Shown piece by piece: positions 8,168-15,178 of a stretch of DNA of 64,000 nt. Under the pieces are notes generated by a model. The model did not search any database and had not been told where the DNA came from. It saw only the letters and a program-made list of their open reading frames with translations. The DNA is taken from NCBI RefSeq assembly GCF_001676785.2, contig NZ_CP015910.2, positions 1,240,001 to 1,304,000 on the forward strand. Direction: 5' to 3'. Source of the stretch: Brachyspira hyodysenteriae ATCC 27164. Its GTDB lineage: Bacteria; Spirochaetota; Brachyspiria; Brachyspirales; Brachyspiraceae. Numbering within the stretch: the stretch's first letter is position 1; the number at the start of each line of letters is the position of its first letter. The translations under genes were made by a program, and so were the position numbers.

Positions 8168-9658
8168 ATGAAGAAAATATTTGCACTCATTACAATAATG
8201 TCTTTAATAATAATTCAATGCGGTAATAAAACTGATAATCAAACTACTTCTAATAACAATGTTAATACAAATGAAACAGTACAGTCAAATGAAACTATAC
8301 CAGTAACAAAAATATTATCACAGGAAGATGCTGCATTTTTGGATAAGGTAAAGAATAAAATAATTATAAGCGGTATGGCTAAATACACTTTCAAAGATAA
8401 CGGGGATATAGAATATGTATATGATTCTGGAAGTTATAGAGAAGATAAAAATTATATTTTTGAATCTTCAAAAGACGGAACTAATGCTTATTATTATGAA
8501 CTTTATAATATACAAGATAAGTACGAAGAAGGACCAAGTAATATAGCTACAAATTATAAAGGCTTTTCTGTAAAAAATGGAATTCTTTATGAGGATAATT
8601 ATCAAGGTTATGAAAGTGATCCTAATGAAACTATAATAACTAAATGGGAAAAAGAAAATTATTATTCTAATTATTATTACAGAGAAGTAAAAGAAAATCC
8701 TAACTTCGATAATTTCCCTTATGAGAATAAGGCTGATGTAACTTTTGAAGCGTATAATGAAAGACAAGAAGGTATATTAATATTAGAATCAGAGTATAGA
8801 CCAGAAGAAGTAGGTAATATTAATACTTATAATTTTAACGGTATATATTCAAATAATAATTCTTCTATAGAATTAAATAAAAATAATGATGAAACTTTCT
8901 ATTTATATGCTATTAACATAACTACAGATGAAAACGGACAAACAGTAACTAATATTCAAAGTACAGATGTTAGTAAAATGATATTACAAGAAAATCAGTA
9001 TGTTGAGCCTCATTGCGGTATAGGTTCTCATACTTTAGATTATGAAGAGACTGTAGGAATGGATGGAGGTTATATTATATCTATTCATCCTATAAATGCT
9101 GATACTATTATGGTAACAGAGCCTAACGGAAGCTATGGATTTACCGGCATATATAAAAAAGCTTCTGAAATAGCGGATGCTGTAGATGCCAATGATAAAA
9201 GCACTAAAGAAAAAGCATATTATAATGCTTGCAGATGGTATGCTGAAAATTACAGTGAATTAAGTGATATTTTTAATAAAATTGTAGATTTTGATTTTGA
9301 GGGCGGCGGATATTATGAGATTAATATGGAGAATGTATATCTCTATATAGCTAAATTTAAAAATTCTGGATATTTTTCTGACAATTATATTAAAAATTTA
9401 GAAAATAGTTTTGAAGAAATAAAAAATAATTTGGAAGAAAATAAACAAAATGATGGATCTGTTGAGGGTATGGAAGCAGACTGGTTTTTAGCTACACAGG
9501 AAATTGATTATTATCTTAATATTATAACTAATGAAATGAATCTTGAAGATATAGTACCTTATGGAGATGAAGGAGATTCTTTATGCATAAGTAATGAAGC
9601 AGGAGAGTCTGTTATTTTAGAGGTTAAAAAATATGGTAATGAATGGTTAATTGAATAA
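8168..9658 (+). CDS. Lipoprotein, second copy with a C-terminal extension
   Basis: A 496-residue lipoprotein with lipobox cysteine C18 (LIIIQC-GNK). Residues 1 to about 333 are a diverged copy of the protein at 7024; runs such as EDKNYIFESSKDGTNAYYYE and NENLQ-free linker regions can be aligned without large gaps. The extra C-terminal part of about 160 residues is absent from the first copy. It starts near KKASEIADAVDAN and is helical and acidic (NACRWYAENYSELSDIF, LENSFEEIKNNLEEN). The extension may be a separate domain gained by fusion, or the first copy may have lost it. Function is unknown. It is its own transcription unit. Confidence 0.85.
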   Translation: MKKIFALITIMSLIIIQCGNKTDNQTTSNNNVNTNETVQSNETIPVTKILSQEDAAFLDKVKNKIIISGMAKYTFKDNGDIEYVYDSGSYREDKNYIFESSKDGTNAYYYELYNIQDKYEEGPSNIATNYKGFSVKNGILYEDNYQGYESDPNETIITKWEKENYYSNYYYREVKENPNFDNFPYENKADVTFEAYNERQEGILILESEYRPEEVGNINTYNFNGIYSNNNSSIELNKNNDETFYLYAINITTDENGQTVTNIQSTDVSKMILQENQYVEPHCGIGSHTLDYEETVGMDGGYIISIHPINADTIMVTEPNGSYGFTGIYKKASEIADAVDANDKSTKEKAYYNACRWYAENYSELSDIFNKIVDFDFEGGGYYEINMENVYLYIAKFKNSGYFSDNYIKNLENSFEEIKNNLEENKQNDGSVEGMEADWFLATQEIDYYLNIITNEMNLEDIVPYGDEGDSLCISNEAGESVILEVKKYGNEWLIE

Positions 9659-9704
9659 TAAATATTGTATAGAAAGTTATTTACTATAAATATGCAGTAA
9701 AATT

Positions 9705-9746
9705 ATTATGAGTGTCTTATTTATAAAAGGCACTCATAATTTTTTA
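9705..9746 (+). terminator. Rho-independent terminator after second lipoprotein
   Basis: A 14-bp stem, ATTATGAGTGTCTT (9705-9718) with AAGGCACTCATAAT (9727-9740) and one G-T wobble, is followed by TTTTTT. It also lies downstream of the convergent cupin gene. Confidence 0.88.
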
Positions 9747-9759
9747 ACACTTTTATTAA

Positions 9760-10206
9760 TTACTTATTCTTTTTATAAGCATTATACTCTTCATCAGTAA
9801 CATGTTCTAACCAAGTAACATTGTTTCCGTCTTTATCTCCTGTAATAGCAATATGCTTCATTCTGCAGTCAGGCGAAGCACCATGCCAATGTTTTTTATC
9901 TTTAGGACAGTAAAGAGCCTCTCCAGCATGAAACTCTAAAACTTCTCCGCCTTCTTCCTGAGTAAGTCCTATACCTTCAACTACAATTAAATGCTGTCCG
10001 CAAGGATGAGTATGCCATGCAGTTCTTGCACCTGCTTCAAATGTTACATAAGCTACAGAGAAATGAGAATCTTCATTAGGCTCTGTAATAATTTCTACTT
10101 CAACATCTCCTGTAAAATATTCTTTTGCTCCTTTAAATTTTTTTCCTTCTCCGTTTTTTATAAATACAGTTTTTTCTGGTGATTTTGGATATTGATAATC
10201 TGACAT
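9760..10206 (-). CDS. Small cupin-domain protein
   Basis: A 148-residue single-domain cupin, probably a cytoplasmic metal-binding protein. Metal-ligand motifs are visible: AWHTHPCGQHLIVVEG (first cupin motif, with histidines in HTH...QH) and the second motif YCPKDKKHWHGAS. The N-terminal 35 residues precede the barrel. Small cupins of this type often sit beside flavodoxins, aldo/keto reductases and MerR regulators, as here. The chemistry cannot be read from sequence; a role in redox or aldehyde stress is inferred from context. It is the last gene of the minus-strand redox cluster. Confidence 0.85.
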   Translation of the reverse strand: MSDYQYPKSPEKTVFIKNGEGKKFKGAKEYFTGDVEVEIITEPNEDSHFSVAYVTFEAGARTAWHTHPCGQHLIVVEGIGLTQEEGGEVLEFHAGEALYCPKDKKHWHGASPDCRMKHIAITGDKDGNNVTWLEHVTDEEYNAYKKNK

Positions 10207-10236
10207 TTTATTTCTCCTTTTTATTATTTTATTACA

Positions 10237-10740
10237 TCATTTTATTTTTACAAATATATCTTTAATCCATTTCTTTATTTCATTTTCAGCACTTGAAGCA
10301 GAACTTCCATATACACTCAATATTTTAGCTACTTGTTTAGATTTTGATTCCTTTTCTATATCCCTTTTAATGCTTCCAGAACCTCCGCCTCCGTGCGTAC
10401 AGAAAGGCATTATTATTTTATTAGAAAAGTCAAAACTATTCAAGAATGTATTTACCGGAGGTGCCATAGTATTCCACCAATTTGGGCTTCCTACAAATAT
10501 AACATCATAATCATCTATGCTTTTTATATTGTTTTTTAATTTTGGTTTATGATTACTGTTTATATCTTTTTTAGCCTCATTTAAAACTGTGTTGTAACTT
10601 GATGAATACGGCTTTTCTGGTTCTGTATAAAAAAAGTCTGTTTCAGCATTTGGAAATTCTGATTTTATAACTTTTCCTATAAACTCCGCAAGTTTTTTAG
10701 TGTTTGATGAATGTGAATAATATGCTATCAATGCTTTCAT
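10237..10740 (-). CDS. Flavodoxin
   Basis: A 167-residue FMN-binding electron-transfer protein. The phosphate-binding loop is YYSHSSNTKKLAEFI at the N-terminus. The isoalloxazine loops are GSPNWWNTMAPPV and FCTHGGGGSGS, typical of the longer flavodoxins found with oxidoreductases. No signal peptide is present. It lies between the cupin gene (30 bases downstream) and the exported-type aldo/keto reductase gene (36 bases upstream) on the same strand, so it is probably co-transcribed. A likely role is to shuttle electrons or take part in quinone or aldehyde reduction, inferred from neighbours. Confidence 0.9.
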   Translation of the reverse strand: MKALIAYYSHSSNTKKLAEFIGKVIKSEFPNAETDFFYTEPEKPYSSSYNTVLNEAKKDINSNHKPKLKNNIKSIDDYDVIFVGSPNWWNTMAPPVNTFLNSFDFSNKIIMPFCTHGGGGSGSIKRDIEKESKSKQVAKILSVYGSSASSAENEIKKWIKDIFVKIK

Positions 10741-10776
10741 TCTAAACTCCTATTATATATTAACTAAAATTATTAT

Positions 10777-11676
10777 TTAATACCAATCATGTTTTTCATT
10801 ACGATTTAATTCTGATATTCTTTTCATATCATCATCGCTCAATTCAAATTCATATATTTCAGTATTTTCTATTATATGTTCTCTGTTGCTTGATCCTGGT
10901 ATTACAATTACACCTCTTTGTAAATTCCATCTTAATATTATTTGAGCAACTGATTTATTATATTTTGTTGCTATATCTTTTAATACTTTATCATTTAAAA
11001 GTTCTTTTTGATGTCCTCTGCCTCCTAACGGATACCATCCTTGAACAGCTATACCTAAACTTTGAATATATTCTATTACTTCAGTATCTTGATAATATGG
11101 ATGTATTTCATTTTGTACTAAAGCAGGCATTATATTTATCTTTGGAAGAAATTCTTTTAATTCTTTTATATACCAATTAGAAAGACCTACAGAGCGTATT
11201 TTTCCTTCTTTAATAGCTTTCTCTATAGCTTTATATGCCTCAACATCATTATTTCCCGGGTGATGAAGAAGCATCATATCAATATATTCTACATTTAATT
11301 TTTTTAATGCATCATTTATAGCTTTTTTTGCATTATTATATTGATTAGGATATAATTTTGTAATGATAAAAATATCTTTTCTGTTTATTTTAGAATCTCT
11401 TACGGCCTTTCCAACTTCTTCCTCATTATTGTATATGTATGCGGTGTCTATCAATCTTACTCCGTTTTGTAAGGCATAAAGAATAGAATTATAGCAAACA
11501 TCATTTAATAGACTATATGTTCCTATTCCATTTAAAGGTATTTCGTATCCGCTGTTTAATTTAACAGTTTTTGTATTGAAATTAAAATTGCCTTTCATAT
11601 TATTTGCCTCTGCTTTATTATTAAAAATTAGTACTATCATATAAATCAATAAAAAACTTATAAAAATATTTTTCAT
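10777..11676 (-). CDS. Aldo/keto reductase with an N-terminal signal sequence
   Basis: A 299-residue aldo/keto reductase. After a hydrophobic leader (about residues 1-24, MKNIFISFLLIYMIVLIF then NNKAEANN) the catalytic barrel runs to the end. Family motifs: RLIDTAYIYNNEEEVGKAV with catalytic Asp and Tyr, IIT-KLYP with the lysine, MLLHHPG with the histidine, GLSNW, LVQNEIHPYYQ, and the NADPH-binding VIPGSSNREHI. The leader suggests export or membrane anchoring, which is unusual for an NADPH-dependent enzyme. The cleavage site is weak, so it could be an uncleaved anchor. The second reductase at 12081 has no leader. Confidence 0.88.
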   Translation of the reverse strand: MKNIFISFLLIYMIVLIFNNKAEANNMKGNFNFNTKTVKLNSGYEIPLNGIGTYSLLNDVCYNSILYALQNGVRLIDTAYIYNNEEEVGKAVRDSKINRKDIFIITKLYPNQYNNAKKAINDALKKLNVEYIDMMLLHHPGNNDVEAYKAIEKAIKEGKIRSVGLSNWYIKELKEFLPKINIMPALVQNEIHPYYQDTEVIEYIQSLGIAVQGWYPLGGRGHQKELLNDKVLKDIATKYNKSVAQIILRWNLQRGVIVIPGSSNREHIIENTEIYEFELSDDDMKRISELNRNEKHDWY

Positions 11677-11789
11677 AATTTTCCTTTTATAAATTAAAAC
11701 CTATTTTGTATTATTAAAACAATGCTGTAATTTTCAAAGATGAAATAATACTAAAAAAATTATATTCTCCAATTTTAGTTGTTATTTTT

Positions 11790-12060
11790 CTCTCAGCATA
11801 CGCTCTTCGGACTTCGTCAAAGTTGCTGCCTACGGCACGCAGAGCGAAAAACGCACAAACGACAGTTTAATATTTTAAGAATATGTATTAAATATTGTGT
11901 AATACCATAATTTTAGTTTACACCCTTAAAGGTGTACTTCGTTAAATGCAGTCTTTTTGGTTCTCGCCGCAGGCGGGCTTTGCCTGTGCCAACAAAAGAA
12001 CTTGGGGTGTTACGAAGTACGCAGAGCGGTGGGACTAGTCCCCACAAATAATCTAAATTT
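11790..12060 (+). repeat. GC-rich composite intergenic repeat, copy A
   Basis: This fills most of the 404-base gap between the two aldo/keto reductase genes. It has two modules. Module 1 (about 11790-11863) contains CAAAGTTGCTGCC and GCGAAAAACGCA. Module 2 (about 11948-12050) contains CTTTTTGG, TTCTCGCCGCAGGCG, AAAAGAACTTGGGG and a near-perfect hairpin around 12028-12045 (GTGGGACT/AGTCCCCAC). Both modules recur in the same order and orientation at 18500-18720. The GC content is far above that of flanking DNA. There is no protein-coding signal beyond a short open frame. The rest of the gap (11677-11789) is AT-rich with nothing recognised. Confidence 0.75.
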
Positions 12061-12080
12061 AAAATTGCATTTTTTACTTA

Positions 12081-12926
12081 TTATATTTTATAATTACATA
12101 AATATTTTACAGTTTCAACATCAGTATGCGATAAGAATAAACTATGTTTAGTATCAAGTTTAGAAATTTCTTTCATATCATTATCATCTAATTCAAAATC
12201 AAATACATTGAAATTTTCTATTATTCTTTCTTTGTGTACACTTTTTGGTATAACAACAACATTTCTTTTTATAAGCCAATTTAATATAACTTGAGCAACT
12301 GTTTTATTATACTTTTTTGCTATAGATTGTAATATTTCATTAGTAAACATATTATTTCTGCCTTCAGCAAATGGTCCCCAAGATTCTATTTGAATATTAT
12401 ACTCTTTCATAAGTTTATTATCTTCTTCCCTTTGGAAAAATGGATGAGTTTCAATCTGATTGACCATAGGAGCTATTTTATTGTGCATAACAAAATCTAA
12501 TAATCTGTCAGGATAAAAATTGCATACGCCTATAGCTTTGATTTTTCCTTCATTATATAAATCTTCCATAGCTCTCCAAGATCCATAATAATCACCGAAA
12601 GGCTGATGTATTAAATATAAATCTGAATAATCTAAACCTAATTTATTCATAGAAGTTTCAAAAGCCTTTTTAGCATTATCATATCCAGCATCGCTTATCC
12701 ATAATTTAGTAGTTATGAATAATTCTTTTCTATCGATTCCGCTTTCTTTTATGGCATCACCCACAGCTTTTTCATTATTATATGCAGAGGCTGTATCTAT
12801 TAATCTGTAACCTGCTTCAATGGCGTTTAATACAGATTTTTTACATTCTTCATAATCAGGTATTTGAAAAACTCCGAAGCCTAATATGGGCATTTCAAGT
12901 CCGTTATTTAATTTTACTTGTTTCAT
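12081..12926 (-). CDS. Aldo/keto reductase (cytoplasmic, 2,5-diketogluconate-reductase type)
   Basis: A 281-residue NADPH-dependent aldo/keto reductase. Motifs in order: [28 protein letters not shown] (catalytic Asp and Tyr), LFITTKLWI (Lys), [11 protein letters not shown] (His), [41 protein letters not shown]. The length is standard and no leader is present. A MerR-type promoter with a 19-base spacer holding a palindrome lies 70-100 bases upstream (12999-13029). This makes it a direct target of the MerR regulator encoded at 13520. Detoxification of reactive aldehydes is the likely role, by analogy with other MerR-controlled reductases. Confidence 0.92.
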   Translation of the reverse strand: MKQVKLNNGLEMPILGFGVFQIPDYEECKKSVLNAIEAGYRLIDTASAYNNEKAVGDAIKESGIDRKELFITTKLWISDAGYDNAKKAFETSMNKLGLDYSDLYLIHQPFGDYYGSWRAMEDLYNEGKIKAIGVCNFYPDRLLDFVMHNKIAPMVNQIETHPFFQREEDNKLMKEYNIQIESWGPFAEGRNNMFTNEILQSIAKKYNKTVAQVILNWLIKRNVVVIPKSVHKERIIENFNVFDFELDDNDMKEISKLDTKHSLFLSHTDVETVKYLCNYKI

Positions 12927-12998
12927 TGTTTCTCCATTGTTGCTATTAATAAACTCGCTTATTATAATTTATTAAGTTTACTAATAAATTATTTTCAA

Positions 12999-13029
12999 AT
13001 TATAGCATTAGAGTGCACTCCAATGTCAA
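12999..13029 (-). promoter_or_regulatory. MerR-type promoter and operator for the aldo/keto reductase
   Basis: Read on the minus strand, TTGACA (13029-13024) and TATAAT (13004-12999) are 19 bases apart. Optimal spacing is 17, and MerR activators correct such overlong spacers by twisting DNA. The spacer holds a near-perfect palindrome, 13006-13025 (CATTAGAGTGCACTCCAATG on the plus strand), that matches the one at 13936-13955 with one base changed. Confidence 0.85.
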
Positions 13030-13047
13030 TAGTCTTTTTATAATTTT

Positions 13048-13500
13048 TTAATTATTAACACTGAAAGTTATTTGTACGCTTCCTCTGCCAAGTGAATCTT
13101 TAAGTCCTGATACATTTTCTATATATCCTATTTTTGTATAGCTATATGATGTAGAAAAACTTTCATAAAAAAGAACTAAACAATTACTGCCGTAAAGCAT
13201 AAAGTCGCCTGTTTTTATGCTTCCAACTCTTGATGATTGTGTTGTAAGGTTTTTACTCAAATTATGATATTTTTCATTAGCATTCAAATCATTCATAGTT
13301 ATTGTTAAAGGCATCATAGCTAAAAAATCTTTCGCTGTTTGATTATCATAAAGTATCAATTTATAATCTTTATTATTTATTTTTAAATTAATAGATGTAT
13401 TTAATGTATTCATAGTTGTATTATCTCCATATACTGAATTGCATGCTGTCATTATAAAAAGAAAAAAAGTTAATAATATTTTTATATTTAATCCTTTCAT
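13048..13500 (-). CDS. Cyclophilin-like-fold lipoprotein
   Basis: A 150-residue predicted lipoprotein. The start at 13500 is chosen because AAAGGA lies just upstream; the in-frame ATG at 13515 has no ribosome site. The leader MKGLNIKILLTFFLFIMTAC ends in a lipobox cysteine. The mature part matches the small cyclophilin-like family often found with flavodoxins and aldo/keto reductases: LILYDNQTAKDFLAMMPLT, KTGDFMLYGSNCLVLFYESF, YTKIGYIENVSGL, GSVQITF. It lies directly after the merR gene and is presumably co-transcribed from the same MerR promoter. The molecular role of this family is unclear. Confidence 0.82.
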   Translation of the reverse strand: MKGLNIKILLTFFLFIMTACNSVYGDNTTMNTLNTSINLKINNKDYKLILYDNQTAKDFLAMMPLTITMNDLNANEKYHNLSKNLTTQSSRVGSIKTGDFMLYGSNCLVLFYESFSTSYSYTKIGYIENVSGLKDSLGRGSVQITFSVNN

Positions 13501-13519
13501 TTTTAATCCTTTCATTATA

Positions 13520-13903
13520 TTAATTATTTTTAGATAGTCTTTTTTCACATTCTCTCATCTTTGTATCATAGTTCTGTATTTTAAAATCTAATTTTTCCAA
13601 TGTTTCTTTAAGTTCATTTATTCTATTGACTATTGTTTCTCTTTGATCTATTAGTAATTGTTTTCTTGCTTCTAAAGTGGCATCTCCTTTATTGTATAGT
13701 TTTATATATTCTATTAATGACTCTATTCCCATTCCGGCACTTCTCATATATTTGGCAAATTCTATCCAAACTAAATCATGATCAGTATAATTTCTTATTC
13801 CGCTTTCGCTTCTTTCTACTTCAGGTATTATTCCTATTCTTTCATAGTATCTCAATGTATCAGTGGATAATTCTGTTTTTTTACTAACTTCTGCTATAGT
13901 CAT
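13520..13903 (-). CDS. MerR-family transcriptional regulator (AdhR/NmlR-like)
   Basis: A 127-residue regulator. The start at 13903 is preferred over the upstream ATG because AAGGAGGT lies 9 bases ahead of it. The N-terminal winged helix-turn-helix shows MTIAEVSKKTELSTDTLRYYE and GIRNYTDHDL. A coiled-coil dimerisation helix follows (RETIVNRINELKETLEKLDFKI). There is no cysteine-rich metal-binding C-terminus; the single cysteine lies near the end (MRECEKRL). This suits the aldehyde/electrophile-responsive subgroup rather than metal sensors. Two identical-type operators (13006-13025, 13936-13955) lie in the promoters of the reductase gene and of merR itself, so autoregulation is likely. Confidence 0.92.
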   Translation of the reverse strand: MTIAEVSKKTELSTDTLRYYERIGIIPEVERSESGIRNYTDHDLVWIEFAKYMRSAGMGIESLIEYIKLYNKGDATLEARKQLLIDQRETIVNRINELKETLEKLDFKIQNYDTKMRECEKRLSKNN

Positions 13904-13928
13904 TATATGTTTACCTCCTTTTTGTGTA

Positions 13929-13959
13929 ATTATATCATTGGAGTGCACTCCAATGTCAA
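13929..13959 (-). promoter_or_regulatory. MerR-type autoregulated promoter and operator
   Basis: On the minus strand, TTGACA (13959-13954), a 19-base spacer and TATAAT (13934-13929). The spacer carries a perfect 20-bp palindrome, CATTGGAGTGCACTCCAATG (13936-13955). The layout is the classic MerR promoter and should drive merR and the cyclophilin-like lipoprotein. Confidence 0.88.
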
Positions 13960-14050
13960 TATTATTTAGTTTAATTTATTATATAATTATATCAAATACT
14001 TATATATTATAGTTATATATACTTAAAAGGTATGATACATTAAATTTTAT

Positions 14051-14080
14051 TACTTGTTCTATTGATTTATTAAACAAGTA
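14051..14080. promoter_or_regulatory. Inverted repeat upstream of the polyene-like operon promoter
   Basis: TACTTGTT (14051-14058) and AACAAGTA (14073-14080) form a perfect 8-bp dyad with a 14-base centre. It ends 8 bases before the -35 box at 14089, a position suited to an activator. No regulator gene is adjacent except the MerR, whose sites look different. Confidence 0.45.
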
Positions 14081-14088
14081 TATTATAG

Positions 14089-14116
14089 TTGACTTTATAA
14101 TATAATTTTGTATAAT
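14089..14116 (+). promoter_or_regulatory. Promoter of the first polyene-like operon
   Basis: TTGACT (14089-14094), 16 bases, TATAAT (14111-14116), 40 bases ahead of the chain-length-factor gene. Confidence 0.7.
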
Positions 14117-14155
14117 GAAAAATAATGAAATTATGATTTTTGTTTTAGGAAGTTT

Positions 14156-14860
14156 ATGACAGGTTTAAGTTTTAGAGTATTGGATTGGGATTTTTTTGCC
14201 CCAAATATGGATAAGAATTTTATATTAGAGAATATAAACAATGATATAAAAATTACTTACGGCGATTCTAATCCGGATTTAGACTTTATACCTAGAGCAC
14301 AAAAAAGAAGATTAAGCCAAATAACTAAATTTTCTTTTGAATCCATTAAAAATATTTTAAAAGAAAATGAACAAATACCAATTTTTTTCGTATCTAAATA
14401 TGGTGAAATAAAACAGCAGTATAATATGTCTAAAAAGATAGTAACAGAACATGAAGTTTCTCCTGCTCTTTTTAGTTTTTCTGTTTTTAATACAGCAGTG
14501 GCACAGCTTACTATATTTTATCAAAATCATGAAAGAGCTATTGCAATTACATGCTATAATAATTTTATAGATACAGCACTTATTCAGGCTATGGCTTTTT
14601 TAAAAACTTCTGAAAGCGATAAAGCTCTTATATTAATAGCTGATGAAAAGTTGCCTGAAAGTTATGAGGAAATATCAAAAGACGGTAATTATTCATTTGC
14701 ATTTTCTTGTCTTATTTCTAAAAAAGACCCAAATATTGATATTGATGTTATTGACAGCGATCTTGATAAAGATGAAAATTCTATTATAGATTTTATAAAA
14801 TTTATATCAACAGATACTGCCGATTTAGAATTAGGAAAAATTAAATTAATAAAAAAATAA
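14156..14860 (+). CDS. Beta-ketoacyl synthase chain-length-factor-like protein (aryl-polyene type)
   Basis: A 234-residue short ketosynthase-like protein of the small chain-length-factor class found in aryl-polyene and flexirubin clusters. Visible features are the N-terminal RVLDWDFFAPN, the segment DFIPRAQKRRLSQITKFSFE, typical of this family, and SPALFSFSVFNTAVAQLTIFY, which aligns with the nucleophile-elbow region of ketosynthases but has no active cysteine. The C-terminal half of a normal ketosynthase is missing. In known systems it pairs with a full ketosynthase, here the one at 21719, to set polyene length. It is the first gene of the operon. Confidence 0.85.
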   Translation: MTGLSFRVLDWDFFAPNMDKNFILENINNDIKITYGDSNPDLDFIPRAQKRRLSQITKFSFESIKNILKENEQIPIFFVSKYGEIKQQYNMSKKIVTEHEVSPALFSFSVFNTAVAQLTIFYQNHERAIAITCYNNFIDTALIQAMAFLKTSESDKALILIADEKLPESYEEISKDGNYSFAFSCLISKKDPNIDIDVIDSDLDKDENSIIDFIKFISTDTADLELGKIKLIKK

Positions 14861-14909
14861 TATATTTTATTGATAGATTTATGTAAAATTATAATAAGGA
14901 GAATTGTAT

Positions 14910-15170
14910 ATGAGTATTGAAGATCAAATAAAGCAAATTGTAATAGAGTCAGCAAATTTAGAAGGTGTATCTATAGAAGATATAGACACAGATGCTCCTT
15001 TATTCGGAGATGAATTAGGACTTGATTCTATAGATGCATTAGAGATAGGTGTTGCAATAAGAAAAAAATTTAATATAACTTTTTCTGATGTAGAAGAAAA
15101 CAATAAGCAGTATTTTTATTCTGTTGCAACATTAGCAAAATATATAAGAGAAAATTCAGATAATAAATAA
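14910..15170 (+). CDS. Acyl carrier protein
   Basis: An 86-residue acyl carrier protein. The start is ATG 14910 with AAGGAGAA 6-7 bases upstream; a TTG two codons earlier is not needed. The phosphopantetheine attachment site is S40 in DELGLDSIDALEIG, and the protein is acidic and helical as expected. It is the only carrier protein in the cluster, whereas characterised aryl-polyene clusters usually carry two. It presumably carries starter and growing polyene chain between the ligase, ketosynthase, reductase and dehydratases encoded around it. Confidence 0.95.
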   Translation: MSIEDQIKQIVIESANLEGVSIEDIDTDAPLFGDELGLDSIDALEIGVAIRKKFNITFSDVEENNKQYFYSVATLAKYIRENSDNK

Positions 15171-15178
15171 AAAATATT

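Noticed and set aside
8468-8767. 99-codon antisense frame inside the second lipoprotein gene
   Set aside because: It is the complement of a real, duplicated coding region and has low-complexity hydrophobic translation.
11957-12151. 64-codon open frame on the plus strand inside repeat copy A
   Set aside because: It is contained in the repeated GC-rich element, runs into the antisense of the reductase gene and has no ribosome site; the matching region in copy B does not keep the frame.
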